From assembly GCA_948470475.1 (NCBI GenBank), contig OX419345.1:338501-402500 (forward strand): DNA of 64,000 nucleotides. The letters are read 5' to 3'. Position 1 is the first letter of the stretch, and every line of letters starts with the position of its first letter. The DNA comes from Galaxea fascicularis. Its lineage: Eukaryota; Cnidaria; Anthozoa; Scleractinia; Euphylliidae. Made by a program: the position numbers and the translations under genes. This document shows, piece after piece, positions 47,801-57,700 of this stretch. Under the pieces are notes generated by a model. The model did not search any database, was not told the DNA's origin, and was given only the letters and a program-made list of their open reading frames with translations.

Positions 47801-49666
47801 GATTCCTTGTCTGATATATATGACATATGATTTCACTCGCTTGGATTCAAGAATAGTGTATTTGTCTCTCTTCCCAGCTATTTTCCGTATATTTACAACA
47901 TGAGCGGTCAAATGGCAAACTTTAAGAAGTTTGGTCCGTGGTTCAGTTACGAGGGTTCACCGCGGGCTCAGATCTTCAAACGTGATCACAACAAGGTTGT
48001 TGATATGGACAGCATGATGAAACTGATGAGGTATGCAGAGGCTTATTCATATATTTTGGACTTGCACTACATCTCAGTCACATCCTTTCCTGAGCTTCAC
48101 ATCAATAAGGTTCCATATAACGATACTAAGTTCTCCGTGTTATACGTTTTTAATGACACCACTGAAGGAAAGGCTTGAGAGGTGCCGCATTAGTCACCGA
48201 GATTAGAAAAATAGACATCAGACTAGTCATAATGCAGCACGCGGAAAAAAGGTGATGGCCAACGGAATGTCTTGGCATCCAAAAACGCCCCAGATACTTG
48301 TGCATGAGTTCCATGCATAGAAATAAAGACTTCTTACGCTAATATCGCCTTGTGAAACCTTTTGACGATCATCACATTCGTTCACAATAATTTTATTGTA
48401 TGCTCCTGACTTCAATTTTTTTTAATGCATTCTAGATACAATGACTTTAAGCATGACCCCCTGTCTCGCTGTAACTGCACGCCACCCTACAGCGGCGAGA
48501 ATGCCATCTCTGCACGGTGTGATTTGAATCCAGCAGACGGAAAGTTTCCGTTTGCAGCGTTAGGGCACCGAAAACATGGTGGAACTGATGCTAAGGTAAA
48601 CGCGTTTGGCAGCTTTTTTTATCCTACATATTCTGTTTTGTACAAAACCTACGTTTGTATTGCATGGGAGCTCTAATACTAGAAATCACGGAACAAGAGA
48701 TGCTAAGCTAAACGCCGGACTTATCGGTTTATTCCTTGTTACTCTCTTAGCCCAAATTCAACATCAACCTGCATAAACGTATTATTAAAGATAACTTTTT
48801 ACTTATTAAATGAGGCTGCATGGTAAGATTAATGTATCATGAATTTGGTACAGCGGTTTTCAAGTCAGTGAAACCAGTTTTACTTTGGTTTTAATTTTCT
48901 ACGCTGTGTGATTTGGTAAGAAAAACTTGCGCCACTTTGTCAGCTGATGAGAGACAAAACCCAAACCAATCGTGTTGCTCCCGTGTGCTTGGCGCCGTTT
49001 CTATGAATTTGCTTTGCGGTCTAATTGGTCAGTTGAGCTGTCTCCGCGTATTACAACGACCAAAGTAAAATATACTCCTGGGCCGGGTTGCTCGAAGCAA
49101 GTTTAACGCTAACCCGACAACCTACGTATAGGTATTAATACAACTTAACCAATGGTCAGCGCTAACCATGCATCGAGCAACTTGGCCCTGGTTTACAAAA
49201 CAAACAAAGCATAGGTCAACGTCAGATAATTAAGCAAGCCCAAAAGTGTCTCCTAGCCCTAACCACAATCCAATGTTTTGTCCAGTTTTAGATCGAGATG
49301 AAACTGTTTGGTTTAGTTACCAATCGATGTAACTATTCCACAGGTCACAGGTACAGATCGACCTGTATCTGTGACCTGTGGAACGTGACCTGTAAAAGAG
49401 AGCTGCCTCTCCAGACTACGTTCTTATCACAGATGAAGGAATTCGCTAAGCGTCCTCAAGTGTATTAATTGTACCAATTTTGTACCCTTTTGCTTTTTCA
49501 GATAACTAACTCCAAGTTAGTAAAAACTTACCAGTGCATGGCAGTGAATGGCCCTACACATGACCAGCAGCCTGTGTTCAAGTGGAGCACATCAGGCTGG
49601 AAGACACCTATTGGCCATCCGGACGCCTGGGACTTTGAACCTGTTACGGTCACATGGGATGGATGA
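41868..49666 (+). CDS. PLBD2: PLBD2-like phospholipase B-like protein (lysosomal Ntn hydrolase)
   Basis: Lysosomal N-terminal-nucleophile hydrolase fold protein. Exons: 41868-42070, 42830-43073, 43263-43351, 44193-44410, 44776-44867, 45154-45314, 45781-45793, 46103-46254, 47878-48030, 48436-48595, 49502-49666 (stop TGA); all GT-AG and in phase. An upstream in-frame ATG at 41829 exists, but the one at 41868 (AAGATGG) directly precedes a signal peptide (hydrophobic ISVLLLAVFISL). Family landmarks: AMVAWGIFRDEI, SCSALIKLLPGNKDLYISH with the conserved Cys that becomes the nucleophile after autoproteolysis, FSSYPG, SGDDFYMLSSG, FSKFNSGTYNNQW, APR-like SPRAQIFKRD, and RYNDFKHDPLS with SGENAISARCDLNPA. 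The last pattern is closer to PLBD2 than to PLBD1. Several N-x-S/T glycosylation sites are present. Substrate in the animal is not established. Confidence 0.94.
43801..44168. mobile_element. Tc1/mariner-like MITE (gagttctaaagt family), copy 2
   Basis: Ends gagttctaaagt and actttagaactc, flanked by TA on both sides (43799-43800 and 44169-44170). The 368-bp interior matches 35479-35871. Its right end is 24 bp from the first base of PLBD2 exon 4 (44193). Confidence 0.9.
45781..45793 (+). other. PLBD2: 13-nt microexon of PLBD2
   Basis: ctacaataaccag between gtggaacag and GTTAGT completes a Thr codon and encodes YNNQ. This exactly fills the conserved SGTYNNQ(W/Y)MVLD block between exons 45154-45314 and 46103-46254. 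Confidence 0.88.
45961..46052. mobile_element. Foldback element, tagcctccca family
   Basis: Starts tagcctcccacgcattc and ends gactgcatgggaggcta, with inner ggggagt / actcccc. About 92 bp, in a PLBD2 intron. Confidence 0.8.
47328..47540. mobile_element. Foldback element with expanded poly-G
   Basis: Left end gagggtcccctata and right end tata, a run of 14 G, then accctc. The interior repeats cgtgaaacgtgatt. About 213 bp, in a PLBD2 intron. The G run is an expansion of the GGGG expected from the other terminus. Confidence 0.75.
49080..49188. mobile_element. Foldback element, gggccgggttgctcg family
   Basis: Starts gggccgggttgctcgaagca and ends tgcatcgagcaacttggccc. About 109 bp, in the last PLBD2 intron. 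Confidence 0.8.
49336..49383. repeat. Near-perfect 48-bp palindrome
   Basis: Arms ttccacaggtcacaggtaca and tgtatctgtgacctgtggaa around a short loop, in the last PLBD2 intron. The aggtcacaggtca-like halves also resemble nuclear-receptor half-sites; this could be incidental. Confidence 0.8.
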
Positions 49667-50212
49667 GACTTCTTCGAGGATTTAATTTCGTGAAAAAAAT
49701 CAATACTTTCAAGTATATGCTGACGACAAATTTGATCATTTTGTGACACATTAGTTGTAATCAAAATATAATGAAGGTGCTGAAGGTGATACCAAAGGAC
49801 TCGAGCTAGCCTTTGAAGGCAACAATGTGCGTACATTTAGACAATCTGTCCCAAATGTCGCCAAGTTAATGTCATGCGCACTTGCTTATGCTGTAAACTA
49901 GTATATTCTCCGTTAGTTTCTCGATTTTTTTAAGCCTGGTTATATAGCATTTGCTAGGGGCTGGTTTTTGGTATTCCAATAGGTATTTTGGGTTGGGGGT
50001 TGGTTTTTTATCTTGTGTACCTTTGGGTTTGTTCAGGTGTTTAATACCTACCTTTGGGTGAATCTTGAAATAAAATATAAGTATTTCCTGTACCTTCCTT
50101 GGCATATTTAAATTTCTTCACTGAAACTCTGAATTCCTTTCAGTTAAAATATGATTTATGGGTTAGTTTCTAAAGAAACTGTGGTGCTGCCTCGTTGGCG
50201 GAGTGGTGAACG

Positions 50213-50366
50213 AGAATTTGGTTTTATCAACGGAGTTGATAATCTAAATTGGCCATCGTACAGTGTAGCCCTTCGTCGGCTAACGCTCAAAACACCAGCT
50301 TTTAGAATCCCTGTATTGTACGGTAGTTAATTTACATCATCGACTCCGTAGATAAAACCAAATTCT
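50213..50366. mobile_element. Foldback element, gaatttggttttatc family
   Basis: Left arm agaatttggttttatcaacg and right arm actccgtagataaaaccaaa are inverted, about 154 bp apart. No ORF. Confidence 0.8.
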
Positions 50367-51284
50367 AAAATAGGATTGGTTGCTTTAGCGGTAGGCCGTG
50401 CAAACCGCCCACGTGACGCCACGTGCCGCTATCGCATGGATTATGTGCACAGCTGTTATTTGGCTTATACCCTTGCTGACAGTGGTTGAGCGTTTTACAA
50501 ACTGCTCTTCAAAATTCTACAAATTGTCGGTTCTTGTAGCAAAATTATGATGTATTGGAAGTCAGATAATTTTTAGAGTTCATCTACCTTTTCTCGCTTC
50601 TGCGACTCTGCGATTTGATGGGGTTTTGAGCTTGTTACGACCTGTTAATTACTCGCGCTTGCCCAACAAAAGAAGAAAGAACAGTCTTTTTCGTTTTCCC
50701 TTTAAGTTTATTTGCTGTTCAATTTTCTTTGTTTTGATCAAGCTTTATTTCTTGTTAAAACCAACATGTTTTTTTCGCTAGGCTGCGCTTATGCGTACGT
50801 CGTGACGAAAATCACGTGGAACTGGAAAATTTTTATCACATATCTGGGGAAACAGCTTTTTTGTGATATTTCAAAGCAATTTTCTCCCGGGAGTTTCGTT
50901 TTGGCCGAAATATGCCCAAAAATTTAGGCTGATGAAATTCGATAACAATTGACCTTCAGCCAATTTTTATACTTTGGTCACCGTCTTCCAATATAAAGTA
51001 ATCATGGAACGTTGCGATCCTCAGTAAAAAGCACAAATATTCAACTTTGGCATCCCCGCAACGAAATTCGAATTCATTTTGAGGTGAAGCCGACTAATTT
51101 CCCTGTTGAAAGCTGCAATAATTAGCACCACATGATTCTGGCAGGGTTAGGGTTAGGTTAAGTTCTGGGTCCGGTCCCGGACCCTGACCGGAGCATCTCT
51201 GTGGGACTGGGGGCGGAGCTGCAGTTTGGTAACTAGGAGTGCTAGTATTTATCGCGTTGCTTTTGAAAGGCACAGGAAAAAATA

Positions 51285-51652
51285 TCGGATTCCCAAATTG
51301 GGAATTTCTTTAAAATTCCCAAATTTAAAACCCAATAATGGGTATTATATGGGAATTTCTTTAAAATTCCCAAAGTAAAAACTCAGCACTGGGTACTACG
51401 TGGGAAAGGATATGCCAAGATTGGGAATTAGGTGGGATTTTGTCACCAAAAATAGTACAAATTTTCAAAATTGGGAATAATGAAGAATTTCCCAATGTAA
51501 AAACCCAATAGTGGTTATTACATGAAAAGTAATGTAGTAATCATGGGAATTTAGTGGAACTTTAAGGCTATTTCCCAAGTTGAAAACCCAATACTGGGTA
51601 CTACACAAGAATTTCAATTAAAATTCCTGTTGTTGAAACCCAGCATTGGGAA
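51285..51652. repeat. Degenerate tandem array of units with paired palindromes
   Basis: Units of about 52 bp or longer, each with a gggaatttctttaaaattccc palindrome and an acccaataatgggt palindrome. At least two are near-identical (51299-51350 and 51351-51401); later ones are diverged and longer. Confidence 0.8.
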
Positions 51653-52183
51653 CAGTGTTGCAGATTTTGGGAAATTGGTGCAATTGTTGCAAGCACAATG
51701 AACATGTTCTGATTGAGAATCCGGCCTCACTGTTGCAGACAAATATCCCACGTTGTTTCCACGCAAACCGCCATAATTCGCCAACCTTGAGTTCTTCTTG
51801 GCGCCTCCTTACGTTAAAGGAAGTTTTCCTTGCCTTGTCAATTACACATAAAGTGCATATATACCCATTTTTTTCCTCGGGACAGTCGATCGCGAGTTGG
51901 CTCACTCGTCCGCCATATTTGAAATTGAGCCGACGGTGACGTTATCAGCGGAAATAAAAGTAACGTAAACGTTGGCGTAAACGTGACTTCTAAATTAACC
52001 AATGAGGAACCTCCAAAGTACAGAGGCGGTTCAGAGGCGGGAAAACAAGCCACTCAAGAGAGGTAATACTTAACAAAATACATTCTCCCTCGCTTGTGGC
52101 TCTCAGTTGGAGAAAATGGTCGGAGAGCGTAGTGGTGTTTGATTTCGCGCTTCGCTAAAAAGCCAAGGCTTACCTCATCCAAA

Positions 52184-52602
52184 ATGGACAGTGAAAGTGG
52201 AGACACTGATAATGTATCATCAAGTGGACACGAGACATGTAGCACTGGAACATATACACAGAAAGAAAAAGTTCGACCAAAACAGCTTCCAGTTCCTGTC
52301 GGTGTGCGGGAATTCGAAGAAGAAATTGACGATCTTGTTGTGGCCGATAACGTCTCTGGTAGGTATAAACTTAATGGTTTCGTTTTCAATTTCGAAATTA
52401 ATGTAGAACGATTCTTCTGCAATTCTCAGTTGATAGTGGTGTTTATTTCTAATCTTCAGAGTGGACTTGCGAGGAAGTAAAGAGGTGGGTCATGAGCATC
52501 TTCAACGATAAAAGCATTCAGGAGAAATTCGTGGAAGAGGAGATGTCAGGGGCAACCTTACTCTCCCAACGTGTTCTTAACATGCCAAACTGTATGTGGT
52601 AA
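52184..52602 (+). CDS. Short SAM-domain protein, unrecognised
   Basis: Exon 1 (52184-52358, ATG in a good context) encodes an acidic/Ser-rich start (MDSESGDTDNVSSSGHETC) and VREFEEEIDDLVVADNVS. The GTAGGT donor joins in phase to exon 2 (from 52460), which reads EWTCEEVKRWVMSIF, then QEKFVEEEMSGATLL. This W-x-x-E-x-V-x-x-W-V pattern is the first half of a sterile alpha motif, a protein-protein interaction domain. Exon 2 can end at TAA (52600-52602), giving about 105 residues with a short SAM, or be spliced at GTATGT (about 52591) into the block at 52666. I do not recognise an orthologue. Confidence 0.65.
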
Positions 52603-52665
52603 CTAAATATCTGTATTATCATGATACTTTCTTTAACTAAGCCATACAGGTGGCTTCCTTTTTAG

Positions 52666-52942
52666 TTTTTATTTGGACTACCAAGGAACAGTTAAGCCAA
52701 GGAAAACTAGGTGAAAGAAGAGGAAGTAGTGCATGTACGATTATTTCTGTTTTATTGGCTCAAAATCTTGTAAACTATTACTGCCGCATTGTGGAAGGCT
52801 TTTTAATAAGTGGCATTCTGCTGTAGCAGAAGCAATTTCTGAAGGGAATAGTATGTATGATAGATACGTTGATCAACCAGGCATACTTCTTGATGATTAT
52901 GATGTCAGTGAAATATTTGAAACAAACCTACAAAAACATTAA
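52666..52942 (+). pseudogene. Frame-broken domain remnant after the SAM exons
   Basis: After a tttttag acceptor one frame reads WTTKEQLSQGKLGERRG, then SSACTIISVLLAQNL. The coding signal then jumps to another frame: LLPHCGRLFNKWHSAVAEAI, SEGNSMYDRYVDQPGILLDD, YDVSEIFE and a TAA stop. The two halves together resemble a domain I loosely recall from uncharacterised cnidarian proteins, with a GSxACTxI motif followed by W...AI..GN..YD. The shift lies at about 52768-52780 with no room for an intron, so this is a pseudogene, a sequencing error, or chance. If spliced to the SAM exon the phase fits. Confidence 0.35.
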
Positions 52943-54718
52943 ATGCACGTTTCAGACACGAAACCAGTTTGGTTATCGCCTTCAAGTGATCCTTTTACTT
53001 GCACTTTACGTGTTGTAATCTTACTCAGTTTTCCTTGCAAAGAGGGCAACATTTTGCTGTTTTCATTTGCCAAAAAAAAAATCTGTCTTAATTGTGAGTG
53101 ATGGAACAGGAAAAGTCTAGGTCATAGATACCCATTTCCACGCTGATACAAACAGTGGAACATAATATGTTATTTTATTTTATGTTTGGAGAAGCAGATG
53201 AGGTTGCATTGTATTTCACCAAAAAATACCCAGGAAAAACAGTTGGCACTCTAACAGAAGTTTCATTTGTAGTTCTTGTAGACTGAAACTACTTGTGCAT
53301 TAATTGATGGGGGGCTCAAAATGTAAAAACAACTGTCAGGCATAATTTTTGGATCTTTTTGCATGGAAAATTGAAAAAAAACTTTTTCCACCACTTATGT
53401 GTATTGAAAACATTGCCAAAGAATGAATCCAGATTATAGCAAGGAAAAAAGGAAAGTGAAAGACCAGTTTTGAAGAATTTATTCTAATAAATAACATTAA
53501 GAATTAGCTTGCATTGCAGACCTATAAGGATGCTTTATTTACTTGCAAGTATGTTTATTTGATTATTGCATTGTGCTAATACAGTAAAAACAAGTGGATT
53601 AAGAACCTCAATCCAGGCTGAAATTTGGTAAAAAGAACACCATATACATAAAAACCAATTAAGCCTGATAAATTCAACTGTTTTCATATATATAAGGAAA
53701 TACTAGGATGTTGCTGTGTTGGTTATTTGGTTCAAGCACCTATTGATTTGAGAGGATGGAGTCAATTAATAAAGCAGTTTCAGTTGTCCAATACAGTGTA
53801 TAATTTTCAGAGAGAATTTAAGAACATGTTAAGAACAGCTTTAGGCTGATTTTTCACTGATCCAGGACCCAATATACAAGAATGGCATCAGCCTGAAACG
53901 GAAACACAGGTTCTTTTATGCAAGTTTTTACTGTTACACATTGTGTTGAGTTGATATGATATCTTAAACGTTTGTTGTATTGTAATACTTTTAATAGTAA
54001 CATGTCTGCTTTGAACTGCATTAAACCTGTAAGTTACATCTAAGTTCTTCCTAATAAAATGGAAAGGTTGGAGTTATTACTTTTGACTGTTCTTGGCTTA
54101 CGTAGAGAGGCCGGGTTTCCTGTTTATCTTGTAGATGTGTAGACAAATCAGTAATTATTAAAAACCTTCCGCAAACATACTGGATTGCTTATATAATTAT
54201 ATGAAAATAGTTTGCTTCAGTTATGCAGTATTCCCGAAAAATGTCAGGCCAGTAAGACCAAACATTTCTGTGCTTCCTTCTCAATTCCTTTTTTCCAAAA
54301 ACACTCACTAGTACAAAGTAAACGGTAAAAGTGAGAAGTGTAGCCCAATGCGCTATTTAAACGTTGACAGTTGTCATGGCAACTGAAGAAAACATATTCG
54401 ATGAGTTTGTTTCATAAAATATGGTGAGGTTAGTATTTTTGCCCAGTTTGGTGTAAAACTTTTTGGTATTTACACAGAAAGTTATCTTTTGCAATTCTTG
54501 TACATTTGGGAAGTGCAATTTGTCCTTACCCAACCCCCCTCAGAAACAGTTGATTTTCTCACTTAAGCACAGGTTACATAAAAAGTAACAGGTGGATTAT
54601 CAAAATATGGAAATCAAGCTTTAATTTGATACTAAATTCACTATGTCTTACAGGGGGTGCTACGAAAATTAATTTTTAGCCACATTTCAGGACTTGGCTC
54701 ATGGACTATAAGACAAAT
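52943..54718. other. AT-rich tail of the SAM locus and spacer
   Basis: No coding potential seen. An AATAAA at 54053-54058 may end a long 3' UTR of the SAM gene. The remainder lies between this and the stop of the convergent oxidase gene. Confidence 0.45.
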
Positions 54719-57700
54719 TTACAGTTTTGCCTGATGTCCTTCAGCCATACATTGAAAGACTAAATCTGTGGCGTCCATTGCACACCCCCAGTGCATGGTC
54801 AAACCTGACCCGCCATGTCCATAGTTGTGAACAACCTGTTAAAGAAAACAGCAACAAAATAACTTAAAATAAATTCCCTTGATTGCTTGGCTCATTGATG
54901 AGGATCACACGCACTTTATAGCTGATTTCCTGGTCTGACAACCAGTCAATAAAATTCATCTGAACTCTTTAGCATCATAACCGCATACTATGAAGCCACT
55001 CAAGACATGAACTCTTTTGAAGTTTAAATGCTTCAATTTGATCATAGTACAGAATGGCCTTGGAATAAAAAAAATGACCATTCATTGGAGGAAAATAGCT
55101 TATGAGGAGTCTAGCTAATTCATTTGTGAGACCAAGAAAACTGATAAAATCAGGGCAAATGGTTTTGCTGATAGTTGCTCAATGGAGATGGTCACTGAAC
55201 TCTAAGTCTAACTGTTTTCTGTATTCAAGCATTTTGAGGTTTTCAGTCCTGGAATTTTTTACCTTATTCTCATGAACTTGCAAACATTTTAGTACTACAA
55301 AGGAATGCGACCAATAAGGGACCACGAATGTTTTAAGTCTGTGCAAAAAGTTGTGACAACTGGCCAGTAGGTGAAATTCAGACAAATTATGGCCACAGGT
55401 CTTCAGTTATGTGTTAAAGCTTGCCAGTTCCTGTACATGAAAAGGTTCAAACATGACACTGAATAGGATGTCTTTGTTATAGAAAAGAGAAGAACTTTAC
55501 AGTCATCTGTACCATATTCAGTACTTACTTTAAGACTTCTTTCTCTACCAAACTCATCCTTGATTCTCCTGAGCTCTTTCTCAAGCCTGGCACTAGGTCG
55601 ACCAGGCCTGAGTCCAACCCATGCTTCTAAAACTGAAGCTCGCTGAAAATTTTGGAATTCAAAAAGAGAAGTTTGCAACAAAATTTCTCAAGAAATCTTT
55701 GTAAAACAGGGGTAAGGAAGAAAAGAGTGAGTCTGGACCAAACCATAATTGTTTTCCTTTGCAGAAAAACTGATTTAAGCCTTTGTAATAAATCAAGTAT
55801 AGTAAATTATATATCCATTCAATGACTCCAAATGGCAGTAATTTCTGAACTATTTTGAAATGTGTAATTGCATTTTTTCTTTTTTTTAGAGAAAAAGCAA
55901 GCATCGAAATCTATTAAATTTTTATTAATATTATTAGAATTTAGCAAAAATCATGGTAGTTTTAAAATATCTTATGACAACGGCATAGAAATAATTGAAT
56001 TGAGCAAGCTGAATGTGTGCATGCTGACTGGCATTTTGGTCAAAATTTAGAAAACTTGAAGAAAATATTTAATGAAGTATAAGTCAGAACACTTTTTGTC
56101 CTTGGAATCTCTAAAGGCAGAAGAAAAATGAGCTCAGGGGTTTACACTCACAAAAGGGAGATAATCAGTAAAGAGCCAAATAATAATGTCAAGGTACTGG
56201 CATTTTATATTAATCATTGAACTATTCTTTGTAACCTGTACAGTATTGCATGTTAGGGTTAGGATTCTCTTACTTTTAGACTTGGTATAAGCTGGCTTGT
56301 GGTCTCTAAGATGTGTCTTGTATCATCTGCATCAACTTTTGTGTTAGAGTTATTGTGATATCCAGTTCCACCAAGAACAACTTCTCCATTTGCTCTGAAA
56401 AAAAAGTACAGTTAAAGTGCACCTAAACCTGTTTCTGTTTTGAAAAGCATTATGCCCATTTTTGTTCTTTTTTTCCCAAATGTTGGCTTTTTATAGGCTT
56501 CAAAACTTACAAAAATGTAAGCATCAGGGGGTGCACAACCAAGTCAGAAGGGACATATAAGTCTATTCTTGATTTGACGTCATGAACTGATTTGCATCGC
56601 ATTACGACTTTGTAAACATGCATGCAAAGTGGGTTTTTGATGTCAAATCAAGAATAGACCCATCCCCCTTCAGACTTTAATTTCAATGTAATTAACACAC
56701 TACCTAGCTGACATGGAGTCAGACAAGTGTACCATGTCCAAATATTAATAATTATATTGTTTCCACTCAGATCACTAAAGACTGAATACACTGCCAGGTG
56801 GGCAATAAGATTTCCTGTAAAACCCAGCCATAATACCATAAAACAAAGTTTTTAAGAAATGAGAGAGATTCAGGTGAGATTCAACTGTCAAAATGCGCTG
56901 AAAAAAAACTTGGTACAACTGTATCTGTGTTTACAAAATGAATGACTTACTGTGGCAAAATGTAGCAGCATCTCTCCGTACTATGAAGCTCTTTGACATC
57001 TCTTTCATAAGCATGCTTAACCCAAGGTGCATACACCTAAAAATAACCTAGAATCTTGAGTTTTGCACTTGATAGTTCTAACTTTTCATGATGGATATTT
57101 ATAATCTCATTTATTTTATTTGCCTAGGTATGTGATGTTAACAAATGTTACACAAAAACAAGGTTCATGCACTTCTTGGTATATAAACTAAATTAGTATT
57201 GTACAATAAGGTTTCAGGTAACAACTGTGATCTCTCACTCGCTAGCACATGGGTTTTTCTGATGTCACATACAGTCCAGATTCTCACAGCCAGTAATGCT
57301 ATGACTGGAAAGATACGTTATTTTGATTTCATGACATAACAACTATTCAAATGAAAACCTACACCTTATACAGGCCTGCTAAGACAACTGCCATGTGCAT
57401 GCAATACATGCAACTGAGAAATCAGACTTTTTGGATAAACCAACACATTAATATGCTTTTGACAAGCATTTTAATACTTGAGCTACCTAGTCCAACCCAC
57501 AAATTTAAATGAATCCACCAATGGGTTACTTGATACCTTGACGTTACTGCATGGTATGATGCAAAGAATTGCAATTTACCAGTGGTCAAATAGCGCTTTG
57601 TAATTGCATTATAGCTGCAATAGGACACAAGTCAAAAAATATTGACAGAGGCCTGGCAAAACTGCTGGGTGTTCATCAATAATTCAAATATCAAATAGTT

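Larger units (their letters stand above)
49667..52183. other. Spacer between PLBD2 and the SAM-domain gene
   Basis: Contains the PLBD2 3' UTR (AATAAA-like aaataaaatataag near 50070), the foldback element at 50213-50366, the palindromic array at 51285-51652 and the upstream region of the SAM gene. No other gene supported. Confidence 0.5.
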
